Source: Daucus carota subsp. sativus (Eukaryota; Streptophyta; Magnoliopsida; Apiales; Apiaceae). Taken from it: 64,000 nucleotides of DNA. The DNA lies in the NCBI RefSeq assembly GCF_001625215.2, contig NC_030387.2, forward strand, positions 6,786,501 through 6,850,500. Reading direction: 5' to 3'. Of the stretch, positions 10,269 to 22,765 are shown in pieces (the stretch's first letter is position 1; each line of letters begins with the position of its first letter). Made by a program: the position numbers and the translations under genes. A model generated the notes under the pieces. It made no database searches, was not told where the DNA came from, and worked only from the letters and a program-made list of their open reading frames with translations.

Positions 10269-11060
10269 TGGTATACTGTCAATTACTCTGGATTGACAGA
10301 GGATTGGAAGCGTGCGGCAAGCCATAGTATTTTGTATTTAGTTGTGATGCAGACTGTTTCAATAAGGCTTGTTTACTTTTCTGTTGTTTTAAGTATTTGG
10401 ATAAGTCGTAATTGCTTGCTTTTGTGTTTGATCTATATATTTGCTTTTCTTTCGTGTTTGATCTATATATTTGCTTTGCTTGACTTATTTTTAACCACAT
10501 AAATAATGACCTTAAAAAAATGATATGTTTATTCTATTCTTTTTGAAAGATTCAGAAAAAAAAAAGTGATTCAAACAAAATGGGACCGGCCAGTGTGGGC
10601 TGGATAATATCTACGCCTGTGCGGGTGCCTAGTAGGGCAGTAGATATTATTATTGAAGTCAAATTTTCAAAAAATTAATTATTTTAAAGGCTTAGGTCAC
10701 AATACAATCCAATTACACTCCTGTGGACGTTCCTATCTTCGATTCTCATGTTTTATATTATAGCTATATATTTTAATCTGGTTGCACATGCAGACATTAT
10801 CGTGCTGCAGCATACAAACAAATGTTCTGATTTATCTAATATATAAGTTTTGAAAGTCCATAAATACAACAACAATAATTTTATACAACAACAATAATTT
10901 TATATAATTCTATGTATTTAAGGATATATTAATGGTAGGTATTGCGTTTTTAACAAAAAAACGCAATAAACAAAGATGGGCCGATGGAGTCATATTCAGA
11001 TTTAAAATTGATTATACAACTAATATACAGAGATTATATACTACTGCTATATATGCTGCT
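10269..11060. other. 3' flank of P450 gene and AT-rich spacer
   Basis: Probable P450 3' UTR with a short direct duplication of a GATCTATATATTTGCTTT motif near 10430-10480, followed by AT-rich sequence with small repeats (ACAACAACAATAATTTTATA, near 10870-10900). No gene seen. Confidence 0.45.
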
Positions 11061-11288
11061 GGAAGGATTGGGTTGGGAGGAAGGTCACCCATGGTCGTAC
11101 CACTCGGTCCGCCCCTGAGGATGTCAATCATATATATATATATGCATCAATTGACTCTTTGACGCCATATTATCTATACCGGAAGGATGGGGTTGGGGGA
11201 AGGTCACCCATGGTCGTACTACTCGGTCCGCCCATGAGGATATCAATCATATATATGCATCAATTGACTTTTTGACGCCATATTATCT
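11061..11288. repeat. Tandem duplication of about 120 bp
   Basis: Two adjacent copies (about 11061-11178 and 11181-11288) share GGAAGG...GGTCACCCATGGTCGTAC through GACGCCATATTATCT with a few differences and a shorter TA run in the second. No coding meaning seen. Confidence 0.8.
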
Positions 11289-12815
11289 TACAGAAACAAA
11301 TAATCCGAGCTTAACTTTGTTTTACAATCAGATTCTTAATATTGTCGGGATGGAACGTTAGGTGACTAGTTCCACAAATTCATTTACGACTCGGGTATAT
11401 AAAAATGACGTATGTTTAGTCAATATTTTCGGTCGGTGCTCAATCAATACCGACCGATAATTATGATCCATGATCAACATGTGATCCATTATTTTTGGGA
11501 AAAAAAATGACTTAGATGTCATGTAGATGAATAATGATTGAAATTATTGCTGATAACTTGGTCGTTATTTAAAAAATTGAATTTTTAAAATGATAAAAAC
11601 TTCTCGTCATAATATATTGATTGTTATTAAACAGATGATCAAGATGGGATGCACTCTGTTGAAAAAAAAATAGCTAAGAGATCATGTGGATATATAACGA
11701 CCGGTTGTGCGATCAATCATTCGGTCGTTATAGGCTTGGTCGTAATTACTGGTTGTTATTATTCTTTTCATTCCAAAAGACAATACATTGCCTCTTACTT
11801 AGTATAATATGAAGACATTGATGCACAAATTAAGTTTGAGTTAACTATAATATGTGTATTAAATAGAGTTAAGTTATATGGAAACCACATTTTTTGGAGA
11901 TGTGGAGATCATTTATGTTCAGCAAGTAAAACATTGCTAAAAAATATTGCAAAACTTATAATTTTACGAATCACGTTATACAAAGATCATTTATTTATCC
12001 AAAATATTTAAATTTATATATATTTTGCATGTAGAACATTATAAAATATTTTATTCTACGAAATATGTTTAGTTTGAAGAACATTTGTTCAGTTTGCAGA
12101 ACATACACATTTTATCTATTAAAAATAAATGATCTTCAACAATTTTTATGAATTAGTGATATTTATTAATATAGTAACAAATAATTTGTAATCTTATTAC
12201 AAGCCTACCTCTAGGCTGACCAAATATATCCGAACATTTGAGAAACTCTATATGTTTTGCTAAGGGGAGTGTATCATTGGAATGCATATTTTTTACATAT
12301 TCTTATAAATTTTATGACATGACATCTATACCTTTTATTATGGGGTTTAAAGGGGTGCAATGCTCCTGCTTCACAAATTTATATAAAAGGAATAAAATAA
12401 CCAATCATTGGCCGGAAGTGCTGATTTGTAGGTGGGGATCACGAGTAGACTTGTCAATCGTGTCGTATATTTTCGTATTTTGTGCATTTGAAGGTGAAAC
12501 TCATATCCGACACGTTTAAGATTCGTATACCTAATTTTAAACTCATATCCGTTTCGAGACATGTTGTGTAGTTTTCCTGTACATTTGATATCAATTATAT
12601 TAATAGATTAAAAATATATTTGTATCGTGTATGAATATGTATAAAATCAAGACTCATTTCTGACACCAAATTCACCGTTTACTTTTACGTTCTTGTACCA
12701 AAAAATGAAATTCAAACACTATTTTTCCTTGTGTTTGTGTATCAGATTATCAGGTCTGGTCACGAGGTACCTACTCCGGAAAAAAACTATTTTAGTCACG
12801 TCAGGGATATATTTA
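11289..12815. other. Unassigned repeat-rich spacer
   Basis: Around 11390-11770 the motif CGGTCG/CGACCG recurs in both orientations (for example GGTCGGTGCTC and ATACCGACCG), which suggests a decayed DNA transposon, but no matching ends or target duplication were found. The rest is AT-rich without a convincing frame. Confidence 0.35.
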
Positions 12816-12993
12816 GGGAATTGATAAATAAGCTCCACATTTTACTATTTAAACTCCAATTCCAAATTTTATACCATTTTTATCCATGCCTTCTCCACAT
12901 GTTTCATCCATATTAGTGGTGGTAATGCGATTTGGATAAAAAAAATTAAATTGGAGCTTAAATAGTAAATTTGGAGCTTATTTATCAATTTCC
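12816..12993. mobile_element. MITE with long terminal inverted repeats and 8-bp target duplication
   Basis: The left end GGGAATTGATAAATAAGCTCC and the reverse complement of the right end, GGAAATTGATAAATAAGCTCC, match, and the inverted match continues for about 48 bases (ACTATTTAA-CTCCAATT). Flanking 8-bp direct repeats TATATTTA sit at 12808-12815 and 12994-13001. The element is 178 bp and could fold into one long hairpin. An 8-bp duplication points to a hAT-type mobiliser, but the AT-rich target makes that tentative. Confidence 0.75.
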
Positions 12994-14106
12994 TATATTT
13001 ATACTTAATAAAATCAAACTGCAAACCAAATTCACCTGCTCTGTAGAGATATAATAATTTTGTATCATACAAATCACATAAAGAGACTGACAAACAAATT
13101 GTTTTCTTTCTGCCGAATGAAGTTGATACCTAAATTTTTTTGTCCTAGCAGACACAAAGACACATGTTGATGTAGCTGTGTTGTAAACTTGTAATAGTCA
13201 ATTGATTTGGAATACATGTATTGCAGCCAGCACTCATAATAAATTTAAAAAAAGGAAATTATTGACGTTTTATTACTTGTTAGGAGAATATTCGTGCGTG
13301 TAAACTGAAACGAAGCTAGGAAATAGTAATATATTTTCAAGGATGGAATCAAACAAGTTTTTGTTCCCATAAAATTAGTAATTGTCATCTTGTGAGAGCA
13401 TACGGATCAGGACAAGTGGGTATCAGAATTCAAGATGACCAAAAGATACCTACACTTGGAGTCTCTTTCGCATAATTAGTACAAGTCAAAATGATACTTT
13501 ATCATCAAATCATCTTGTTTTTAATGATTTAAATGAACTAAACTTAAAATCTAAAATAACTCAACTAGAAGATAAATTAAAGGATAAGCAGTGTGTCTTA
13601 ACCATCATCACGATACAAAAATTTCCTATACTTTGAAACCCAGATAAATCTTTATCAGTTCTTATCTCATAGATAAAATTGTCTAACTAATTTGACAACA
13701 CCTCCGGGTCTAGTATACAGAAATCTTGTGAATAAAATTTTGCAAGGCGGACAAATTTTGAGTTATTGAAACTTGAAAATGAATTTCTAGGATCCAAAGA
13801 GCCAATACAAAATAGTAGTCTGTGTTTTCTTCTGTAAAACGGTTATCAATCTCTTGAAAAATAAGATCAATAAGAAGTTTTTTCATATGTTCTAAAATAT
13901 TCTTACAATAAGTCCCTCTCTATGATATTTATAATTCAGCGGGGGCTAAAAACAATTATATTGACATAAATAATTCAGCGAAAGCTAAAAAAACACTGTT
14001 ATTTCGATGTTGGGAGCTCTAGCATTCCCTAGCCCCCTCTGGTTTCGCCACTGGTTCGGCAAGAGTTCAAAACCGGAATATAAAATCTACACTAGTTAGT
14101 TTTTAC
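12994..14106. other. Unassigned spacer before SABATH gene
   Basis: AT-rich sequence with no convincing frame. Near 13930-14060 there is a stretch ending AGCCCCCTCTGGTTTCGCCACTG, resembling one terminus of hAT-type short elements (CAGTGGCGAAACC on the minus strand), but a partner end was not found. Confidence 0.35.
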
Positions 14107-14286
14107 CAGTTTTAAAAAACGGAAATCGAATTGAATCGGTGGAGTCACGGAACATGAATTAATTGGGGATTAATTGGATAGGTCGGGGATTAATCGAATA
14201 ATTAATTGAATGATCGGATATTTAATCAGTTCGGCAAGTTACAGAACTGAGATTAATCGTGATTAATCACGTCTCTTGGAACAGAG
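14107..14286. mobile_element. Short non-autonomous hAT element (180 bp) with 8-bp target duplication
   Basis: It starts CAGTTTTAAAAAACGG, ends TCTCTTGGAACAGAG, and is full of ATTAATCGG/ATTAATTGG motifs like the hAT element at 25052-25698. Direct 8-bp repeats GTTTTTAC flank it at 14099-14106 and 14287-14294. The terminal inverted repeats are imperfect. It lies about 100 bases upstream of the methyltransferase TATA box, so it may affect that promoter. Confidence 0.65.
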
Positions 14287-14383
14287 GTTTTTACTATGAA
14301 ACAAAGAAAGATTCGCTGACAAAAGCTGAGAGAAAGTAAACGAGCTTCATTCAAAAGAAAACAAAACGAAGTAATGGAGGATG

Positions 14384-14392
14384 TATATATAG
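14384..14392 (+). promoter_or_regulatory. TATA box of the SABATH gene
   Basis: TATATATAG, 55-63 bases before the ATG at 14447, the same spacing as in the P450 gene. Confidence 0.55.
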
Positions 14393-14446
14393 CTGCGTAG
14401 CTGAAAGAGAGATTATTCATACTGTTAAGCATTTACTTGATAAGTT

Positions 14447-16289
14447 ATGGCTCTGGAGAAGAATGTTCTACGCATGAATGCTGGTGATGGGGAATCTAGT
14501 TATGCTAAGAACTCTCGGTTTCAGGTCTTTATAACTTATGTTACTATTGGTTACTTGGTCATATATTTAATTTCATGATAATTAATCAAACAAAAATATT
14601 TATGTGCAGAAAGCTTCGCTTCTGAGATCAAGTAAACTATTGGAAGACTCCACCAATGAATATGGGATCAACGCATTTCCACAGTGCTTTAGCTTAGCTG
14701 ACTTGGGCTGCTCTTCAGGTCCCAACTCCCTTCTGGCTGTTACCACTATAATCGCCAACGTTCGTGCATTGTGCCGAGAGAAAGATATTCCTGCACCCGA
14801 ATTCCAAGTGTTTCTAAATGATCTTCCTGATAACGATTTTAATACAATATTCAAAACTCTAAAACCATCCTATTCAAGTTCTCCTGTAAATGGAAAAGGA
14901 GACGCACTGGGGGATGATTGTTTTGTAGCCGGAGTCCCGGGTTCTTTCTACACGAGACTCTTTCCTAGCAGAAGCCTTCACTTTGTTCATTCGTCGAATA
15001 GTGTTCATTGGCTTTCTCAGGTTACCGCAGAATCTAAACTTCAGGCTTTTATTATATACTCCTCCGTCTCATTCAATTCTATACATTTCAAAAATTACCA
15101 AAAATAGTAAAATTTTATTATATAAAAATCCGCTTACATCCACGATTTTCTTCCACTACACTCACTTTATATATTAAATATTAATTGGTTCCATCACTTT
15201 TCACCTACTTTTCTTACTCTTTCCCACTAAATTACACTTTTTCTTACCCTCACTGTCCAAACTCCAAACCCAATATATACTATTGACTGGGACGGAGGGA
15301 GTAGTAATTGATCTATGTACCAGGTGTAATGATTGAGGTTGCATTCGGAGAGACTAACGATTATTAATGCAGGTCCCTGTGAACCTAGAGAAAAACGGAG
15401 AAAATATATTTATTGCAAAAGCAAGTCCACCTGGTATCTGCGAGGCCTACTCTGATCAATACACAAGAGATTTCTCAACATTTTTACGCCTCCGGTCTCA
15501 TGAAATAACTACCAACGGGCGCATGGTATTGACATTCCAAGGGAGGAGTAGCGCAGATCCCAGCGACAGCAGTTGCTGCATCTTATATGAAATGCTAGCC
15601 AAATCACTTCAGGACATGTCGAAACAGGTGCCTGTGATGATGCTTGTAGCACAATGTTTCCCTACTAATATACTCCCTCTGTGTTGACAGAATATAAGTC
15701 GTTTGACTTTCTGGCACACACTTGTAAGTCCTTTGACCGCATAGTTAAAATTATTATTTTAGAAAAAGAAAATTCTAAAAATAATAATTTTAGCTGTACG
15801 ATCAAAGGATTTAGAAGTGTGTGTCATAGTGTCAGAAAGTCAAACGACTTCTATTTCAAAACGGAGGGAGTACGTTTCAATCCGGATCTTCTTGTATCTT
15901 TATTAGTTTGATAAGTTTTTATATATGATGATTCATTGTTTTAGGGATTTATCAGCGCAGCAGATATCTGTTCGTTCAATATTCCATTCTATAGCCCCAC
16001 CACCGACGAAGTGAAGGCTATAATTGAAACTGAGGGCTCGTTTCATATTGAAGAACTGCAGAGCTATAAAAATGACATTGAGATACAAGCGACTAATAGG
16101 GACACCTTATGCAGAATCATGGCTAAACAAATTCGGGCGATAAATGAACCAATGCTTATTGCTCATTTTGGAAATACGTTTATGGACGAACTTTTTGAGC
16201 AGTATGCCAAAGAGTTGAATGAACATCTCTCTAAAGAGAGAATAGAGCACTTGGATATAGTGATTTCCTTGACAAGAAAGAGTGATTAG
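14447..16289 (+). CDS. SABATH family S-adenosylmethionine-dependent carboxyl methyltransferase (four exons, 362 aa)
   Basis: Exons 14447-14524, 14610-15020, 15373-15627 and 15945-16289 join in phase with GT-AG introns and give 362 residues, the normal family length. The family transfers a methyl group from SAM to carboxyl groups of small acids (salicylate, jasmonate, benzoate, IAA, gibberellin) or to xanthine nitrogens. Visible: N-terminal MNAGDGESSYAKNS (family MNGG.G..SYA.NS), SAM-binding ADLGCSSGPN, the aromatic-pocket segment SSNSVHWLSQ, GRMVLTFQGR, and SFNIPFY in exon 4. In salicylate methyltransferases the segment reads SSYSLMWLSQ; here Asn and His replace Tyr and Met, so salicylate is an unlikely best substrate. 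Introns 2 and 3 each hold a Stowaway-like MITE. The frame looks intact; the acid substrate is unknown. Confidence 0.88.
15059..15301. mobile_element. Stowaway-like (Tc1/mariner) MITE in intron 2 of SABATH gene
   Basis: The ends CTCCTCCGTCTC and GGGACGGAGGGAG are inverted repeats of the CTCCCTCCGTCCC type, flanked by the TA target dinucleotide on both sides. Length 243 bp, AT-rich inside. Confidence 0.85.
15673..15870. mobile_element. Stowaway-like MITE in intron 3 of SABATH gene
   Basis: The ends CTCCCTCTGT and ACGGAGGGAG are flanked by TA. Inside, inverted blocks (AAGTCGTTTGACTTTCTG and CAGAAAGTCAAACGACTT) make the 198-bp element almost one long palindrome. Confidence 0.88.
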
Positions 16290-17985
16290 TGTTGGGAGAG
16301 TGCACAGAAATTGCAGCAATGCCGCAATAAGCTGTATTTTCGACGAATTTTATCTTTGCTCACTTATTCTCTTGGTTGATGGAACTAGATTTTACTTCAA
16401 TATTTCATCAAATAAGTCTGAAGTGGCATCATTTTTTCCAGTTGGCACAGAATTTAGCTTTCAGTCTGAAGTTTCATCATCTTTTCTACTATTTGATGCA
16501 AACAGAACAGATTCAAAAACCTAAATTTTTTACTTTAAATTAGTCAATTAAAATATCAGAGAAAGTTGAATAACTATATTCCACTTCTGTTTTTCTGAAT
16601 TTTTGTAGAAGTTTGGAAAGACAGTATAGAATATGTATTCCTTGCAAAGCCCTGAAACAAAGTCTATACAAGATAATTCCATAAGAAGATGTTATTGACT
16701 TGAGTTTATGTGATAATGAAATATACAAGACACATGTCAATGTGCATGTCTGGCCGTTTTCTTTTCACTGACTTCTTACTTATAAGTTAGAATTAGTTTA
16801 TTCGTATTGTTTGTCTAAAGAATGTATGAGCCAATTTCTGATTTATAAGTCAAATATGAGAAGTTGAAAATTATAACTTGTTTTAGTAATTTTTTTTTTT
16901 GAAATATAAGTTTACAAAAATGTATAGGATCACATCAGAAGATAATTTATGATATTTTATTATTACATTAATAATTCTTATACGTAATAAATTATAAATA
17001 CAAAATAATGTGTCCAAACACATAAATTAAAAGCGACTTTTCACATGTAAATAACTTTTTACTTATATGCAATAAGTGCTTTTAATTAAGACAAACCGTT
17101 ATATCTCCCTGAAATGCTATATCGAGAAACATAAATATATATTCATACATACATATATCGACATATATCATACACACGCATTTATATATAGTCTCACTCG
17201 TTGGAGACCATCTTATACAGAGTATCTAAAGTACCAATTAACCAACTGTTGATCCAACTGCTTACATTTAATATATATACTAACTTAAAACAAATCTAAA
17301 AACCAACACTCAACACAAAGCGAGAGTTGTACACACAATACACACAACCTTGCTGAGAGAGGACGAAAGCACTGTTATTGAGAGAGAGATCTTATTATGA
17401 GTGACAAAGATAACAAAAATCGCAGTGAAGCAACTCCAATCACGCATTACTGGTGTAGAAGATTTTGTTCGCTCCAAACAAGCATTACTCATGTGCTGAC
17501 TTGTAAAAATATTCCACACTATCTATTTATCATATTAAAATGATATTGTTTATTTATAACAACTTAAAATAATAATAGTATATCATTTTTAAAATACAGC
17601 TAATTAATATAAGTGGTATATCGAAACAGATTGTCTTACAAGTTCAACAAATTTTACAAAATATCTTAAAGGTCCTATTTAATCAACCATTTTTAGTCAA
17701 TACTGTTGAAGATTATCAGATGAAACAAACATGATCTCAGGCTATTCACATAAGATCACCCTCAGATAAAAGCCTAGTTCAAAATGTTGTCAGTTCTACG
17801 AAAATGAAATTTGAAAGAGTTTAAATACCAAATTTTCTATTACAGGTCACAGGAGTTCATCAAATGGTTCTTGCACAAGGTTCATTTGATTTTTGCTTAT
17901 AGCGTTAACTCACAAATGACACTGACTATGTAAGCATGTTTAAGTGTAATACAACAGTTAGGATTATTTCAACTTAATCTAACAC
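16290..17985. other. Intergenic spacer
   Basis: The probable 3' UTR of the methyltransferase is followed by AT-rich DNA. No gene, tRNA or element with clear ends was recognised. Confidence 0.45.
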
Positions 17986-18292
17986 CACCATAGGAAATTC
18001 CGGAATTACCAACGAAATTTCCCAACGGAAACGATTCCATTACAATTTCTCAACAGAATGCCGACCACTTTTATATGGGACGAGTTCACCGACCAATATT
18101 TACCAATGGAATCTATCATTGATAATCGGTTGTAACATTACCATCAGAATATATATTCTCTTGGGAAAACTCAACGAGTATATTAATAACTGATTTTTCC
18201 ATTGGCAATTCCATCCCAATTTTGAATTAGCAACGGAATGTCACTTTTATCAACAAAAAATTCCGTTGGTAATCTCGGATTTTCTTGCAGTG
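17986..18292. mobile_element. Non-autonomous CACTA-like element
   Basis: The left end CACCATAGGAAATTCCGG and the reverse complement of the right end CACTGCAAGAAAATCCG are CACTA-type termini, each followed by ATTACCAACG. The interior is built from many short AACGGAAT/ATTCCGTTGG repeats in both orientations, typical of CACTA subterminal regions. A clear 3-bp target duplication was not seen. Confidence 0.65.
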
Positions 18293-19476
18293 AGCATAGC
18301 CTAAATATAGATCAGTTCTCTGCAATAGTACCATAAGCACAAGTAATTAGAACAACTGTTTTTTTTTTTATTTAATATTTGGAGGGAATGATATAAATTT
18401 CTAAACAATGGGTAACCAGTAGGGAACTTGCGGTTTTGGTGCTACGTGGTGCAACGCCAGCAATTAGAGTGAGGTTGAGGCAGGACGCAATCCGATTCTA
18501 CTCCTTTAGAATCACCTGTACGGGTAAGAATCTCTTCTATCAAACCTTATGATCAGGTTTCAACTAAGCTTTGCTAATAATCAAACCTTTCAGCATATGC
18601 TTAAATCTCAAAAAATAATAGTAAATGTGTATTATTAGTTGATCAATGTTGACATACAGTTCCAATTACTACTATATATCTGCCTCTACTTATCGACATC
18701 TACAATTCCAAATATATGATTTGGTTTCCTAATCTAGTATTAGGCTGACATCTACAATTCCAAATACATGATTTGGTTTCCTAATCTAGTATTAGGCTGT
18801 TGGAGCTGAGATATACAATGCTAATCTAGTAATCTTCCATCGTCAGTTCTAGAATTCTAGTTTTCTACACCATTACATATTTTACGTCTTTATATTGCCT
18901 TTATAATACAATGTTGAGTTTATTATATTTTTCTGCATTAATGTAGGCTTTTGCTCATGAGAACTGCTGTGACTACTGACTAACTTGTATAGCTAAAAAC
19001 CATGATTTTGATGCAAAACAATAATCACGACATGAATAGAAATCACTAGGTGAGTTGCATTAAGATCACTAGTTATCATTGGAGAGAGACTCTCTGCATA
19101 TATCAAGTTCAATAAACATTTACCTTGACATTTACCTGGTGTACACAAGTTTGCAGTATTACCTACACCAGCATTCTTTTTACAGAAGTACAACTTGGCC
19201 TTTCCTTCAATCCGTAAAATCCTTGTATACCCAATTGCAAAAGAAGTCTTTGCCACAAGCTAATTTCTTCAACCTTTACCTTACTTTTAGCTTGGGCACA
19301 AAGAAGAAACATATACTATGTATGTATTTATATCATTAAATTCGTAGCAAGATAATAAACGTGTCCAGAAAGTTGTAACTTATGTTTTGCAGTCTCAAAT
19401 AATAAAATTCACAACAAGAGCGTGTATAAAAGGTCCAGGTCTCACTAATTTCACAAAAATAACATCGGTACATGTC
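18293..19476. other. Intergenic spacer with a 52-bp tandem duplication
   Basis: GACATCTACAATTCC...TAGTATTAGGCT occurs twice in tandem at about 18695-18798. Otherwise no feature with support; the distal part probably includes the 3' UTR of the minus-strand SELENOF-like gene. Confidence 0.5.
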
Positions 19477-22400
19477 CTATGAAACAGATGTGGGCTTGAC
19501 CTTCTCCCTCAGGAATTGCAAGATGTGTTCTCGTTTCCAGTTGTCCACCCTGCACATAAAAATACCTAGTGCTGAGTTTTATAGATAATCAGGACATTTA
19601 CAAGTAGATTCTAAACAAATTGGCAACACAGGTCCACCAATGCAAGTGTATTACATAATTCCCAATGTAAACCAGCATTATGCAGATAAATTTCAGAAAC
19701 TCATAGTATTTAGGGCAGTCAAAATGCATGCATCAATCAAGATGTATGTACTTTTTTAACATAACTAGAGTTATACTCAGTAATGAATTTTGATTTGCTC
19801 GAAGCCATCTTGTGTTCATTTACCGTACAGATTTTACGGTAGTTCAAATCCCCAGAGACAGAACACATCCCTAAAGCGGTTAATAATATATACACTAAAA
19901 CAATTCTTAAAAACTTGCTGCCTGATTTCTCAATCACAGAATAATGTGAGCACAAGTTTCAGAAGATGACAAGCCCAAGATTCCCTACTATAGCTTAATA
20001 GCTTATAGAACCAAGAACAGGTTACTTTTAAATGTTTTATTTTTTTTTTTGTGATTTATAGTTATTAATTTTTTATATTATTCAATAATTTTAATCAGGA
20101 ATATAATATGGTTGTTGGAATTTGACATTTATATATATCTTTAAAACTAATATTAAACAAATTAATTTTAATATGTTGTTGATGGGGAATCGAACCGTAG
20201 AATTTTGTATAATTTTTTTTTATAATATTGTATCTTACAGTTTTTATCCATTTGACAAAAAAAATAAAATTAACAGTGGTCATTAAGAGGGATAACCAAA
20301 AATTAGGGAGAACCAAACTACAAACTATACCTATGTTCGGTTATTATATTTTAATATTAGTATTGATAAGCACCGCCACTGCAAAAAAATTGAGTTAATA
20401 AAGCTCACCTTATGGTCTCTTTATGTTGTCCATCATCATCCAACATAATCAACTTTGGTGGAGAATTGTATGCATAATTGACTTTCACTGTTGGGAACTT
20501 TTCCTTCTCTTCTTCAATGAAACCAACAATTTCAGGATAAAAAACCAGCTTCCTCATGCAGACCTCTAGAACTGCACCTGAGTAGATAATCTGCAATATA
20601 CATAAAAGACCGAGACAAGAACATTAAAGTTACGGAAGCAAGTCAAGTAACTATTCTCAGCAAGATTTCCAATGCTCATAATATCTAAATGTGCTTGTTG
20701 TAGATAGCAAAAACCTTTCCACGCGTCTTTCTATCAACCTAAATAGTGTCTCACTTATACTTTCATGATCTGCTTTCAATAAACAATGTGAACTTATGGA
20801 GCAGCAAATATAATTAATAAAGATACCCCCTCACTCCTAACAGCATAATCTCAAAATTTAGAAACCTGACTACGAAAAAACCTTATTACCAAATTCATCC
20901 CAAGGCCACTTATATTCTCTTTCTTAATGAATAAACCATTAAAATCAATATACAATTTCTTAATAGTGTCTTCGGTTTCAAATTATTTGAGGTTATTTTA
21001 ATATTGGCTTTAACAAGCACTGCAAATTGTAGATGAAAAATTACAACAGGAGTCCAGGACATTCGGAAAAAGATTAGAAAATATCTACATTAGGATAGAG
21101 GGAACAGTAACAGTGTCTTCGGTTTCAAATCATTTGAGGTTATTTTAATATTGGCTTTAACAAGCACTGCAAATTGTAGATGGAAAATTACAACAGGAGT
21201 CCAGGACATTCGGAAAAAGATTAGAAAATATCTACATTAGGAGAGAGGGAACAGTAAAATGTGCAATATATTAAATGTAAAGTGCAATAATTTAATATGG
21301 TATTCACAACATTGTTTGAAAAGAATTTGCATCCATACCTTGCTCATAGAATCATCAGAATCTTCCGTACAGCACTTCTTACAATCAGATACAAGTTCTG
21401 CAGATAATCAAAAGACTTAATAAAAAAAGGAAGCACTGTTCTTATGAAACGGGGTACAAAAACAGATACACGAAACATCACTTTTAATATAATACATATA
21501 TATCATAGAAGTCGTTGTGTATTATTACAAGTTCAATATGATTATTTGTGATTTATCATGTTATTGAATTAAATGATACAATTAACTGGACTTGTGTGTT
21601 CAAAAATCAGGACATATATAAATACACTAGTACTGGACTACTGGACTACTTGAAGATAATGGTTGGGAATAAAGTTTTGGGCCAATACATATAGGTGCTC
21701 AAATTTGAGTAGACTGTGCTAACCCTAATCTATCAGCAGTCATGTAGAGTGAAATAGAGACAGATAGATTATATACAATTGTCCTGCCTCTTCTCCCTCT
21801 TCTTCTCTTCCTTTCATCTTCTTCCTCCTCCAAATAGTATGCTATGTCATTAGAGTCCTACAACATCAAAGTTAACTGCAAAATTGTTCCCATACGCCGT
21901 TTCGTCACCATGAACGAACCAAGACGCATTTGTTCACGGATCAGGGACAACAATCAGGATTGAAAAACAGGGCTCCGTCCCGCGTTCCTTGTAGTTATTA
22001 GTTAAACAAAAAGCATTGACTGAACCAAGACGGTATAATCACAAAACTATCATCATAGTTATGAACTACTTGATAGGCTGAATCAAGGAAGGAAGCAATA
22101 ATGAAAAAAGAAAGAGCAGAAAAATGAGGTACAGAATTTCAGTGACGAAACTTTAACCAAAAACAGCAGTTTGAAGGATGGAACATTCATCCGTAATTTG
22201 GTGGGTATAAGCTTTAGTTTAAATTGCTAGGCATGCAATAGAATTATAAATGAAAATTAAAATGGTGTAGCCATAATGAGTATAAATTTCATTCCATCCA
22301 GGCTCCGACACAAAAGCAAATCTACCATGTTTGTATAAATGATTTGAAATAATGCAATAACCAATTTAAAGGGTATGTGGTGTGTAACAATGCCTAATTA

Positions 22401-22765
22401 CAATTTGCGTCTCTTTGCAAACCTTATCAAATAAAAGAAAAATCATAAACACAAATTGATTGTCCCAAATCAAAATCGTAAAATTACATAAAATACTAAA
22501 ATCCAACACGATTCAAATCGAAAGTGAAGTAAAAACAAGAAAGTCAATCAAGATATACAAAGAGAAGAAGTAGTGGACCTTGATCTTTGACAAAATCAGC
22601 AAAAGAATTGCAGTCAGAGCAGAGAGCAAGACCCGTAAACCCTAGATTTTCACACTCTTTGGAGCTCAATTCCTGTGCACCAATCACAGAAAATGATAAT
22701 AATGCAACTAATGAATACACCAATAACCCATTCTTCACCTTCTTCATCGTCATCATACCCTGCAT
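19477..22765 (-). CDS. SELENOF: Selenoprotein F-like (15-kDa selenoprotein homologue), four exons, 166 aa
   Basis: Minus-strand exons 22765-22579, 21397-21339, 20590-20409 and 19549-19477 join in phase (phases 1, 0, 2). The start is the first ATG (22765); codons upstream in frame offer only TTG. A signal peptide (about residues 10-30) is followed by a Cys-rich segment (ECENLGFTGLALCSDC; DCKKCC) and a thioredoxin-like domain (LEVCMRKLVFYPEIV, PPKLIMLDDDGQHKETI). Animal SELENOF sits in the ER, binds UDP-glucose:glycoprotein glucosyltransferase through the Cys-rich part, and is linked to disulphide quality control. In the animal protein the redox site is Cys-Gly-Sec; here the aligned site is Cys-Met-Arg, so no selenocysteine is used and the redox pair is incomplete. 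Intron 2 contains a 147-bp tandem duplication. Confidence 0.9.
20965..21258. repeat. 147-bp tandem duplication in an intron of SELENOF-like gene
   Basis: Two adjacent copies beginning AGTGTCTTCGGTTTCAAAT (20965 and 21112) are nearly identical through ATCTACATTAGGA and GAGGGAACAGTA. The few differences imply a recent event. Confidence 0.9.

Noticed and set aside
13926-14062. Possible hAT-type MITE ending AACCAGAGGGGGCT (minus strand)
   Set aside because: Only one terminus is convincing; no partner end or target duplication.
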